Source: Haemonchus contortus
Taxonomy: Eukaryota; Nematoda; Chromadorea; Rhabditida; Trichostrongylidae
Length of the DNA stretch: 64,000 nt
Reading direction: 5' to 3'
NCBI GenBank assembly: GCA_000469685.2
Contig: LS997565.1
Location: 36,119,145 to 36,183,144, forward strand
The notes under the pieces were generated by a model. The model did not search any database. It saw only the letters and a list, made by a program, of their open reading frames with translations, and was not told the DNA's origin. This document shows positions 53,235 through 64,000 of this stretch, piece after piece; within the stretch, counting starts at the first letter, position 1; the number at the start of each line of letters is the position of its first letter. The position numbers and the translations under genes were made by a program.

Positions 53235-53244
53235 ATTTTTGCAG
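53235..53244 (+). promoter_or_regulatory. Probable 3' splice acceptor just upstream of the MED12 start
   Basis: A TTTTTGCAG acceptor ends at 53244, 25 bases before the chosen ATG at 53270. In nematodes an acceptor without a matching coding exon upstream is commonly used for spliced-leader trans-splicing. It could instead end a 5' UTR intron. A second CACAG acceptor lies at about 53258-53262. Confidence 0.4.
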
Positions 53245-53269
53245 ACATGCATCTTTACACAGCTGTTTA

Positions 53270-56200
53270 ATGTCAGCCAAAACATCGAAGGTACTGTCGT
53301 GGTATCAGTCAACGGCGGATAAACGAACATTACGTAGACATAAGATTGGCCCGCCCGATGTGCACCCACAGGAACCACGACAGGAAGAAGACAATCTTAG
53401 TAATGAGAGGTTACGGAAGGGATATCAGGTATCATTTTTTGACGACTCAAAACTACGCTTGTTCTGAAATTTCATGTTCAGGTGGGCGCAACGCCATTTG
53501 AACACGAATCTTTGGTGTTCAACAGCCGATCAGCAAAACTTGACCGGCTTGACGAGGCCCACGCTAAATCCACCGCCTTGCTCAATTTCGTAAGCGGAAC
53601 AATACTGTGGTTTGTTTTGTCCTCCATTCTTCTGGTTTATTCCTTTCTAGGTTCTCCACAGAAAAGGTGAAATCAACGCCAATCTTGACAAAGAAAGAAG
53701 GAAGAACAGGGAAACTGCAGGCGCCCAATTTGTAAGTGAAAGCATTGCCTGATTTCGAAAGTTGACGTGTATAAGTCTTTCACTAACAGTTTCGGGTTCA
53801 CTATTAACCCACTGTATAGGTGGGTAAAGAAATTTGTAAAAAGATTTTGCATAAGATTAGGAAAAGGCGTAAGAAGAAATCAATTTGGGGTGGAAGTAGT
53901 ACGAATTGGTAGCAAGCTAAACGTCGAAAACTACTTGTTTTCAATATATTGAGGATCGGGATATCGCGTTGATTTTGCAGGCAGTAATGTAAAATTATTA
54001 AGCTTGTGAATATTCAGAACATTGTTTCGGTTCTGTGCTCGAAAATCATACCAAGCGTTAAGTGTGGCATACTCTGTTTTGTAATTAATTTCATTAAATT
54101 ACTAAAAGGTAACATTTGAATATTGAAGACAAATCAGTATTGTTTATCAATCAAATTACCAAGAAGTTTTGTGCATTTCCATGTCATTAATCCTTAATCC
54201 TTTTGTGTTTTATGTCGTGATGTGGCAGTGGTGTTGTTTTTGTCGCTGTCAGTATGTGGTACCCACGTTCAGGGCTATTCGACTATTCGATTCTTTTGTG
54301 AAATGTAACCAACTCTGTTATGAGCATATTTATAGGTTGCTACAAAAACGAAAGAACGTGCTGCGTGGTTCACTGATCTCGCTCGAGGAAAGGCATTATC
54401 TCAACTAGCCAAAAAAGTGCCAACCATAAAGCGCCAAGATGGTCTTGAATATCTATGCGACTACAGGTCCGCACTTATAGTTAGTCGAGCAGCATTTGCT
54501 GAAGAGGTAGCTAAATCATTTTTTAGGATACCGCCTTTTCGAGCTTTGTGGTACCTGAAAGTCACAGCTGCACTCACAGGCAGCTCGAATACGACCAAAC
54601 AGAAGAAATCAATCAGTGATCTATTCTCTGCAGGTTCATTGGAGCTATACTGAGCGGTGGTGTTGTGCTGTAAACACCCATTTTCATGAGTTCATATTTC
54701 AGAGTATAAGGAAATTTTCGTGAAAGCAATCAAGGACTTAACTGGTCGGATGTGGTGCGTGAACGATCTCTCAACATGTCCTATATATAAAGAGCGATGG
54801 CTGTACATATCAAATCTGAGCAAAATAGCTTTTGAGGTGAGTACTCTAAATATACCATCAGCGCATCCGGTAAGGATTCTTATATCGATCAAGTCGATTA
54901 ATCACATCGAAACCAAGTACTCAAATTATCCTTTCTCAATAGTAATAGGGGTAATTTTATCAAGCAGCCCTCGACTTTTTTCAAACTCATCGTTGGAAGT
55001 CACTGTGCTTAGAGGATACCTTTCCAAAGCTATCATATAACGGCAAATCCAGTCTGTGCTCGTTTGTTCTTGCTTGACCTATTCGTGCGCAGTTTTTTTA
55101 GAGATTTTTGCGGTATCAACGCGGGCCAGAAGAATAGGTTTTCGGCGCAGGTGTGATCTTGAACTTCTGCTGGCACTTGCTCATGTGAAATGTGATAAGA
55201 CCTGCGCTGTAAAATCTCCAATAGCACCTATTTGAGCTCTTTGGTGAGAGCACCAGGTAACTTCATCTGTAGCTTTCCATCCTTCGGTCCTGTTCGAGTT
55301 CCTGGGTGTAGAGTTGCGTCAAGGTCTTGCTACCTTTTTTCTACCAGTTGCGATCTTCCAGTCGACCATCTTGATCAATTCCTAAACTTAGCATTAGAAA
55401 CTGATTCATTACATTGATGCAATGTAATATATTACTTTTTCGGTAAGACATGCTGTTCTAGGATGGCGTAATAGAACGTCAGGATTTTTTGAACGAGTTA
55501 TGTGACATATTCTCTGACTATTTTGTTCGCAGAGTGAAAAATGAAGAGAAGCTGCCACAGTTGCGGTATGTTCATCGTAGTTGCAATTCTTACCTTCTCG
55601 TACCATGTTATTTATCGCTTCAATGTTTTAGTGTTTATTTAATGTTTTTGACACAATTTCTGCGACATATCAACAACAATCTTATTCTCGCACGAAGGCT
55701 AGCTCACATGATCGCTATGAAGCTACGACTTTATAAAATGGAGTATGATGAGCAGAACAATACGTTAGTTATATTTGCCTTTTATGGAAAAGATTTCTTA
55801 TGCTGATGTTATTCCTCTAGCGTTTTTTCTCCTTCCATTCAGTGTAACGAAGGGAGCGGAAGCTTTCATAGCATTGACCCAGTGTTCAGCTTATCGCCCT
55901 GTCATTCATGTTTTGATAGCAATTCTTCAAAATATAGTTATTGATGCGCCTGCTGCTGTGATTTGGAATAAATTCAAGGTAACCATATCCCTTTGTTTTA
56001 TTTTTGAGTCATGAAACTGAAACATTAATGAACAGGTTTCAACGACGGATAAACTTCCTTTTATTTTGTCCCAATTATGTGGATCACCTCTCGATCTGCT
56101 CCCTTGTGCTGTACACGAGCTACCACTTACCCCAGGAAAAGGTCTGATAGTCGATGGTAGGGTTTCTCGCATGTGCATACGAATTTTTCTTTCAAGACTC

Positions 56201-59200
56201 TGAAAGGTTTGCTGAGCTTCTAAAGCTTCGAACGGCGGAAATAGTGCGCCGAAGTCAAGCAGTTCAAGACAAATGGTCTTTCAATCAAAAAGAGCAATTC
56301 GCGTTTGGTAAGATTCAGTGTTCCTTCCATCTGGTTATCTTCTCATTTGGCATCTTTTAAGCTATTTTTTATTCAGCTAAACTAGTCAATGGATGCCTTG
56401 ATGTGATTGGTATACTCGACTCGACAGATGTTTTCGAACCAAATGTACTATCGTCAGTAACAAAACGGCTATTCAACTTCCAGTCTGAGAACTGGGCTGA
56501 AGACGTTCTAATAAGGTTGCTTTCCTGTTCCTCTTGACTGCATTTTTTTCAGCCCGCGCTTTTAGGATGAAGCTCATGTTGCACTGGGCTGTTACAGCCG
56601 AACGTGAAGGAAGTCACAGAGCAGTCATAGTAACTAAGGTTTGTGTTTTAAATTGATATTTGATGAAATTTGAGAAGCATGAGCCCAAATGGGCAGTGTT
56701 TCGGTTCCGCAATATGGTTTTTTGAGTAGCGCTCAGGTGAGCAGTCCCATTCCGGGCACTACCTTATTCACTCACTACAGTTTATTGTGTACGCTAGTTT
56801 GCATTTTTGCGGTACCTTTGCCGTTCTAATAAACTCACTTTTTCAGGTCATATACAATAAGGTTCTTCAGCAGCAGTCGTACATGTTTGGCCCATTTCAC
56901 ATGCAGGATATTATTCTCAATTATTTCTATACCGAAGCCCCCACAGTCGGATCAAAATACTACCACCAAGAATTTGCGTCACTGGTTACTTTATTCATTG
57001 AATTGTCCCGTTTCAAGCTGTTCGTGCACGACTGGTGGGTATCTCGAAATTTTTACCCTCACGTGTTGCCTTCTTTCCAAGGTGTTACTATGAGTAAGTG
57101 GTATATGTTGTTCTAGTTTCGTGAAAGAGTTGATCAAGTCCGGTGAGCTGGATTATCAGCGGCCTGTTATGGACAAATATAAAAGTGAGAACAAGGCTAC
57201 AGATGTGATATCGTCTTCCCTCATTTCAGCTCAGGTAGGAAATAGTTGGTTCGCTCAAAAGGTTTAGAAGCCATGATGTAGTTTTCTTCTTTTACATTGT
57301 TTTAACTGTACTAAACAATGCATTTCACCCATTCCTTTCTCCACTAACCCCAAACACTGATGAGTCTCAGGGAACGTGGAATTGGTGGTTCATTTGATTA
57401 AGAGGCGGAACGAGCTACATTTATTTCGTTTTATTTATCGCCACTTTATTACTTTCTTCATATTATTTAACAAGCTCCACAAACTCCAATTTGTTTTAAT
57501 TTACTCACTCAATTTCGCCTTTTCTGGTATTATTACGCGCTCGAAGTCATCATCGGTTTATGGTACTGTTGCTTAATGAGACTATCCCTTTCATAGGGTC
57601 TGTGCCCGTACTGAATTTTCGTTTCTGTGTCAACCTCTCGTTTAAAATGTGATGAATGTGTTTAGTTCGAGGATTTAACGCCAGATGAGCCACCGAAACC
57701 GAGTAGCTTAATATCCTTCAGACAGGATGAAAAGGATGAACATATCTATTTGAATGACCCTATGTCTGTGAACGATAGAATTCTCATACAGGTACCAATT
57801 TGCTTTCTACCATCAGTTTGTTTACTATGATTGATTTCTGCAGATGCCACTTCGTCAAACTGAAGAACATCGTAGCGAAGCAAATCAGCGCGCACTCGTT
57901 TTGTATGGAATGGATGACGTTAGAGAAAATCATAAGGCCGAAATGAAAAAGGTTCCTACTGAATTATCTGGAAAGAGTTGTTGCATTACTCCATAATGTG
58001 AGACATTATTACAGATTGCCAAAGAAATATGCAAAATTTGGCAGAAAAAGATCTGTGTCCTCTTTTCGGAAGGTAACGAAGTGCCGTTGTGGAAGCAGTC
58101 CATCAACTCTCAGAAGATTGTCGAAATTCTTGCTAGGTTTCGGTAAGTTTTAATGCAGCTCTTGCTTACTTCTATTAATAATTAGGCTCTCTGCTCAATA
58201 CATATACCTGTATGTTCTAAATAGTCTTCGAGAGATTGACGCCGGCGAATGTGCTTAACTTCCGACAGTAAAACAATTCTTTCTTTAATTCTTATGTTTT
58301 CACAGGAGCCAGACTTATTATGATCAAATGATGATTTGTGGTTGGTGCGCAGAATCATTCTCCGATATGATCCGTGATTTCGTATTGGGACATTCACTGC
58401 AAATGCCGACTTCCGAAGGCCTAGATATTATCTGTGGGATGTTCGAGGCTGCTCAATACATTTACGGGATATTCGAATTATGTGAAGCCGTCAGTGATTC
58501 ACCGTTTTTCTGAAATTTTTGATCCTTTCAATAAAAAAAGATGCACTGTACAGGTTACTCCCATGCTTCTATCCGCTGAGAAGGTGATTCGGTCGCTAGC
58601 AGCAGATGTTATTCCTGGAAGTATGTCTGGACAATTAGGATACGTTTTCGTGGCATATATTTCGAGACATTGGCACTATTTTCTGCATTCAGACCTGGCT
58701 CCGGTTATTACGAATCAGTGAGTTGATCCTATGTTTTCGAGGAACTGCTTTTTACTTTATCCAAGCGTCATATTTACACCTTACAAAGCATACCTTCAGG
58801 TTATATGAACTGATCGAGCGAATGATTCGGGCGCACGAATATCCTGTGACAAGTTGGGGTAGGACTATAGCCGCTTTCGTCTATCATTCAAAGTGTCAAT
58901 TGAAAAAGAGTCAGGTTAGACATATGGGTTCCACTTCTCCCTCCTACGCTTTTCTGTGCTCCGCTGTTAGTCAAATATTCACCCAACTCCTTTTTTGTGG
59001 TCCGCTTCAAGTTCCGTTAACATTTCAGCTTTCACCCATAAAGTTACACGGAGCTCATGATGATTTCCGTCATGTATTTAATCATGGAAGCTCTTCGTAT
59101 AATGGAGGGTGCCGTTACAATGCCTTATTTTTCACAGATGTTTTCGAAAAGAAACTGTGAGATATTTTTATTCATTCCTTGCCTTTGGGAGTTCCGATCT

Positions 59201-62200
59201 AGCTCACCTCACTTCCAACAAGATGTATATGTGTTTAGACGGTTTTTCTCCTATCATGAATATAAGAAGAGGCTTCCCTCTTTTGGCCAACTTTACAATC
59301 GCTACTCTTTTGTCATCAACTCCTTCATAGCTGCCAAGGTATTACATCTAGACTTCATGTAATCGTAATTGTAATAAGGTCTGTTACTGCAGAATTGCAT
59401 GCGTGATCATGACCGCCTAGCTGATCTTGCAGCATTCTGTGGGCACATCTCGGCTCAAATACCCGCACTGGCTGATGAATGGGTTTGTCTGAAAGAAATA
59501 CCTTATGTCCCATGATATAAGCTAGAATATTCGCATAGTACCTGTTGTTCTTTTATGTTCCAGGTCGCTGCAATCAAAGCATTATGTTGCACTAGTGTGA
59601 GTCAGCACACGGGTTACGGTGAGCTGCTTGCTCATATCGATGTGAGTTGTATCAAGTTGACCTTGTTGCTATAATTCGTTTATACTTGATGTTTGCTACT
59701 GCGTTGTTTCTATGATTTGTTCTGATTCCGATTATCTCAGACATTCCAATAATGTAGAGACTTTGTCGTATACGATGCCTCCAATAGCGCCCTCCATCAT
59801 TTCAGATAAACGACTGCTCGACTCACTATCCGTTGGCCACATTTGTTTTGTTGCTTGCCGGTAAATATGCCTTCAGTGTGCCGCGCCTAATTGCTGAACT
59901 GTTGAACAACGCTTTTCCGGTGGTCATGAAGAGGGAGCAAAGCTCATTCGTGTCTGGACGCTACAACGGTAATGAATGTAGTAGTTAGTATGATGATCGC
60001 ACAAATGGTTTATATTTCGAATGTTTCTTATTTAGTAATTGGAAGGAGCGAATATGATTGCGAACCTGGTGCATGCCTCACCCTACTTATTTTAGCGCAG
60101 ATCAGTTGTGCCACTGATGAGCCTTACCATCGTAGGTTTTAGCAGTCTTGTACGATTTCTCGATTATTTTTTCATTTCACATTGCTTCATCTTTCAGTAT
60201 CGGAGCATTATGTGGGAACAAATCCAAAGGTGAAGTTGCTTCCGAAATGTGCAGATGAACACATATTGTCGATGATCCACTGGTTTGTCATTACTTTACT
60301 TCTTTCAGTTGTTTTCATTCTTTAAAGCTCTTTTGTCTCCTTTTTTGTCTCATTTTAATGTCGATTGAGTGGTAAGGGTACTCTATTCGCATATTTATTA
60401 TGTATTTTATCCTCCTCTCATGCGTTCATTTTGTGTCCAAACCTGTTGGGAACTGGGGAACCCGTACGGTTATTTGATGACTCTCTCATTTTTGGCAAGG
60501 AGGTTGTCATATTATCGTTACTATGTCGTATTACGAGAGCATGTCTTGCACAGGGCGCTTTTCTTTAGGTGTGAGATGGACAGCGTGCTTTTCCCTATGT
60601 TGAGTAACATCTGCATTCTTATGGATACCTTACGAGGGCGCTTCAAGGATTTGGAGTGAGCCCTACTTGCTTAATTTTTTCTTTGTGTCTACTTGCTTCT
60701 ATAAGCTTGATATGTTTAGTTTCGAACCCAGCAGAATCATCGATTCCACGAATTATCGAAGAGAGTACCTCATGATATTGCTGAAGGCCACACAATCAGT
60801 TATTTGTGAGGAAGACTGGGTTACATTAAAGATGTTCCGCATTGTGGAGACAAATCGAATGGAGGCGTTTAACCACGATCGGCTGAAACAAAACTGCCTT
60901 GTGAGCTCTTTAGTGGTTTTTTCAGCGTGTTTTTTGTGCTACTTTTATGCGCAATCTCTCTTTATTACCGTTCATTTCCTTGTATTTTGTTTGTTTTTGT
61001 TTTTTCAATTCTTAAATCAAGGGATGGGAGGATCGAACGTAAGGTTTTTTGTTGTTTTTTTCTTATAGTTTTTCGTGAAAGATGAAACTACATACAATAT
61101 CCAATATACATGCGATAAAGCAATGATTTGTGGTATAGAAAACCTATTTTTTCTTTTATTTCATTTTGTTTTGGGCGTAGGTAGTCTTCTGTTTGTTAGG
61201 GTCAACAATTATTGCGAATGGGCATTCGTCGTCGAAGCGAGCGTGAAGTCCTACGCGAGTTATCGGTCTGCAATGGGAACTCGAAAAAGGCTCTGATTGA
61301 CAAGTTGTTGGCGGTGATGAACATGTGGAACATGAGAGCTACTTTGTTCGACTTGATGCTTATGATCAAAGAAGTACGTTTAAAGTTTTGCTATAGAACA
61401 AGTTCCGTTTAAAATGTATTTAACTCAATAATATTTATGAACATACGTATACGAACGTTTTAAACGCTCCACAGCATAGCTCATTCCTTGCAAAAGCTGC
61501 CATTGAGCTCCTCAAGGTCTAGAACGGAGCAGAGGATTCGGTGATGAGAGCTGCACTGAGCCGAAAAGAATACCTAAATCTTAGTTCGAAACTCTGACGT
61601 ACCGATTCAGCAGAAGACCTGGGGCAATGCTGTGAAGATCATCCTATGACTTTAACAGCGTTGCCCCTGGCGAAGAGAAATGCTATGGAGACTCGAGGTT
61701 GATCCCGAAGAGAGTAAAAAGCATGGTTATAGAACGGTGTAGTTAAGCACGTTGTGAGGCAGAAGAAAGATTCTTGGCGAGTTCAACACGCAGATCCGAG
61801 ATCGCCACCTGGAAATCGGTGTAGCAACGCAAGTCTTTTTTCAAATATCCACTTCGACTGGGAAGATTTCCCCTGAGAACAAGAACCTGACTGTACGCGG
61901 CTAACGTAAAATAAGTTGAGGGTAAACCGAACAACTCGATTGACGTGACTTGAGCAGGATTGCGGTCGTGGGAGCCGTCTCGAATTGTATCGGGTGTGTC
62001 TAGGTGTGTATGGGTGTTAAGAATGAAGTCCATATCTCTTGTGAGACCAATTTCAACACTAAAAGGAGGAGAGCCAGGCTTTAGCCGGGCGATCTTACTG
62101 GAGTCATTGTAAGCACAGTGTTCTTTACAGATTTCACCGGAGGGAGCACAGAAACATGCACAACAGAGCGCAATAGCGGCTGATGCTCTTATGGGGGAAA

Positions 62201-63708
62201 TTGGAAAATGTTGTCGGGATCTGTTCACGAATGCTCATAAGGAAGGCATACAGTTGCCACCAGCGATTGTGAGGATATTCTTTCTCGTTTAAACATCGAT
62301 GCTCCAGGTTTTTAACAATTTTTTCTAGTTGGGTCGTGATTTTCGCTTCCGACATGTAACCAATTTCTGGCTGATAGCGTCGCTGGTTCGTCTATGTCCT
62401 CAGCCCAGCAACGTGCCAAATCAGTTTCACCACATGACGGTGAGACCAGACATCTCAAATGTCTTCTAGCTGCAGCACAGTAACGAATACGTTCAGGTGT
62501 CTGGCAAGTTTTTGAAGGAAGCTGCCTCTATGTTAGATACGGCTAATGACAGCTCCAAGGAAAGAATACAACAGAGGTGAATCTGAGAAAAACTTTTTTT
62601 AGCTTTTTTTTATTTTTTTGTCTTGTAATACTCGAATAGCTGCTGGGCAGTGCATGGCTTTTATTGCAGTGCATGGCTTCTTTCTCAACAGCCTTTCCTG
62701 AATTTGGTTCTGGCTTGTTTGAAAGGAGAGAATTTCCAACCAAATAAGGACATGCTTGTGTCATCACTGTATAAGCAACTTCTCGATCTCACGAGTAAGA
62801 CAAAAGAGGTAATACTTTTTTGATTGCTAATAATCGATTTTTCCTTTAATTTGTTGACTTGTTTCTACAGAATCCTGCCCTGCCTCTCATGAAGAAGTTC
62901 TCTGCTGAACGGGAAGCATTGTTGCTGAGACTGTCACTTGTGGGTGGCATCTTTAAACAGGTAACTGATAACTAATATTGCGGTATTCAATCATTTCAGT
63001 CAGAATGAAGATGTCTGTAGTTTACTTTGAGGCGCAGTGTCGTTCAAATCGTATTCTGATCTACAGTTGGAAATGGGAACGCAATCCATTCCAGTATCTT
63101 GCTGTGTAATGTTTGCGGGTTTTGTCTTGATGAACTGGGTTCGGGTTAGAAATAGCTTTCGCTAGTCAAAGCAAGCGTATGCTGGACATCCCAGTTGAAG
63201 CCATATACTGATTGAAAAGTAAGGGTGTTCCAAAAGTATGGGCGCAGTTTTTGGTTATCTGCTGCCGCGTTTTTCACTTGGAATGCCCTCGAGAAGGTAA
63301 TGGTACGAATCGGATGTTGTCCATTCATTGGCGGTAGCGCTGCCGAAGCCCATGCGCGCCCCTCTTTCTCATGTCTGGATTGTCAGGGAAAGGTCGCAGT
63401 AGATTATCACCCTTGCTAGCATGTTTATGTTTACAAAGATTTTTAACGCTCTTTACGCGAACTTTTTGCCGCAGAACTTTCTTGCCAACCCTATATTAGT
63501 GGGACTAGAGCCGGGGCTCAGAACTGTCTCACGTACGTGGCATAATTTTGAAGAGAAAATCCGTTCCACAAAATCGAATCACTTGGGATACAACTCAATT
63601 GTAACAATTTTTTATTATCCAGATTTGCCAACCACAGCACAGTGAAGGCTGGTCACACCTTTTCTTTCAAATGATGTTGTATGGGATGGTTTCGCCTGAT
63701 AAGGATAG
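53270..63708 (+). CDS. mdt-12: Mediator complex subunit 12 (MED12 / DPY-22), 5' 37 exons, 3' end beyond window
   Basis: MED12 is the large nuclear subunit of the Mediator kinase module; it binds and activates CDK8-cyclin C and joins it to MED13. Exons: 53270-53428, 53482-53589, 53651-53731, 54336-54466, 54527-54633, 54703-54836, 55462-55565, 55632-55763, 55843-55978, 56036-56141, 56197-56307, 56377-56515, 56566-56638, 56847-57034, 57117-57234, 57666-57791, 57844-57951, 58015-58142, 58306-58489, 58554-58717, 58800-58914, 59029-59156, 59203-59338, 59393-59482, 59564-59641, 59806-59968, 60036-60131, 60198-60282, 60569-60655, 60732-60900, 61200-61373, 61475-61516, 62131-62268, 62497-62576, 62670-62808, 62871-62960, 63623-63708. 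All joins keep phase (4,433 nt). Family landmarks in order: GPPDVHPQEP (about residue 26), WFTDLARGKALSQLAKKVP, GSPLDLLP, LHWAV with GSHRAVIV (the LCEWAV region, about residue 485-507), NRYSFV, IKALCCTS, DCEPGACLTLLIL, LLSQQPFLNLVLACLKG, EALLLRLSLVGGIF. Start at 53270 (MSAKTSK) gives the usual short N-terminus before GPPDV. Exon 33 and the region past 63708 are the least certain parts. Confidence 0.96.
61743..62228 (-). other. 161-codon open frame in MED12 intron 32, antisense
   Basis: A minus-strand frame with mixed composition and no low-complexity runs, reading TPDTIRDGSHDRNPAQ and YSQVLVLRGNLPSR. Its 5' end overlaps MED12 exon 33 in antisense, and it contains a GCCCGGCTAAAGCC word like that of the 40947 element. 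I do not recognise it; it may be chance or a remnant of an inserted element. Confidence 0.2.
62055..62100. repeat. Remnant of the 40947-element terminus in MED12 intron 32
   Basis: GAGCCAGGCTTTAGCCGGGCG followed by a CTTACTGG word resembles the right-hand terminus of the 4.1-kb element, and GTGT-rich sequence lies about 70 bases upstream. Confidence 0.45.
63216..63245 (+). repeat. Possible mariner-type terminus in MED12 intron 36
   Basis: TAAGGGTGTTCCAAAAGTAT resembles the outer end of mariner-family elements, with TA at the edge. No second end and no transposase frame is seen, so this is only a suggestion. Confidence 0.25.
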
Positions 63709-63749
63709 GTACGTCTTTTTTCCTTGCACTTGATCAAAGGGTTATTCAC

Positions 63750-63790
63750 TAGTCGGATCGCCCGGCTAGCGCCGGCCTTCTTGTGACGAA
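63750..63790. repeat. Second remnant of the same terminus, opposite orientation
   Basis: TAGTCGGATCGCCCGGCTAG followed by CGCCGGCCTTCTTGTG resembles the left-hand terminus. Together with 62055-62100 it forms an inverted pair 1.7 kb apart that spans MED12 exons 33-37. Confidence 0.45.
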
Positions 63791-64000
63791 GTTGTAATAA
63801 TTGGCTATCCACCACTTCTACTTTGGTACATATGATACTTTTTTGGACACGAAGTTTGACACAGGGCTAAGAGGGCGTGCAACTGCAGTGGCAGTCAATA
63901 TGCGTCGATGCTTATGCCTATGATTGAAAATCTCGATCTATTGCCCCTCATTGAACATAATCATCCATTAAGGATTTGATTGTTATGCAATGTTGTCGAG

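Noticed and set aside
53820..53895. Extra MED12 exon between exons 3 and 4
   Set aside because: Acceptor is present and the frame is open, but the Lys-rich peptide breaks the family alignment, and exons 3 and 4 already join in phase with the expected spacing.

Overview
The window looks like genomic DNA of a nematode, most likely a parasitic clade V (strongylid/hookworm-type) species. The evidence is many short introns of about 45-100 bp with TTTCAG/TTTTAG acceptors, a Mediator subunit 12 gene with nematode-like exon structure, and dense tRNA-derived SINEs, MITEs, minisatellites and a CR1/Jockey-type LINE. I cannot name the species.

Two protein-coding genes are well supported, both on the + strand. 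(1) 27556-49303: a 22-exon gene whose exons join in consistent phase into a protein of about 878 residues. It has an acidic N-terminal block, a Ser-rich and basic segment with an NLS-like KKRKRR, a central coiled coil and a basic C-terminal tail. I do not recognise the family. One exon carries a 6-A run that breaks the frame; one A fewer restores it. (2) 53270 to the right edge: the first 37 exons (about 1,477 codons, phase consistent throughout) of MED12 (dpy-22/mdt-12), the scaffold and activator of the CDK8 kinase module of Mediator. The 3' end lies outside the window.

The left 27 kb is gene-poor. I see two isolated exon-like segments (3489-3566 and 24753-24911), a decayed LINE with reverse transcriptase and one in-frame stop (about 20.3-23.03 kb), SINE copies, two imperfect hairpins (548-646 and 15362-15427) and one copy of a GGG-ended MITE with a perfect 9-bp target duplication (8880-9259). 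A second copy of that MITE (30708-31094) lies in intron 1 of the coiled-coil gene.

The introns of the coiled-coil gene hold most of the repeat structure. Intron 1 has several SINEs and the MITE. Intron 13 has a 14-copy, about 118-bp minisatellite (37.86-39.51 kb). Intron 14 holds a 4.1-kb structure bounded by about 186-bp inverted repeats (40947-45066), with a related minisatellite arranged as a large palindrome inside. A pair of diverged direct repeats (49.83-50.24 and 51.68-51.99 kb) flanks about 1.4 kb between the two genes and may be a short LTR-type element. Degenerate pieces of the inverted-repeat terminus recur in MED12 introns.

The most unusual object is the inverted-repeat element with palindromic minisatellite filler and no recognisable transposase, next to an independent array of the same satellite family in the neighbouring intron.
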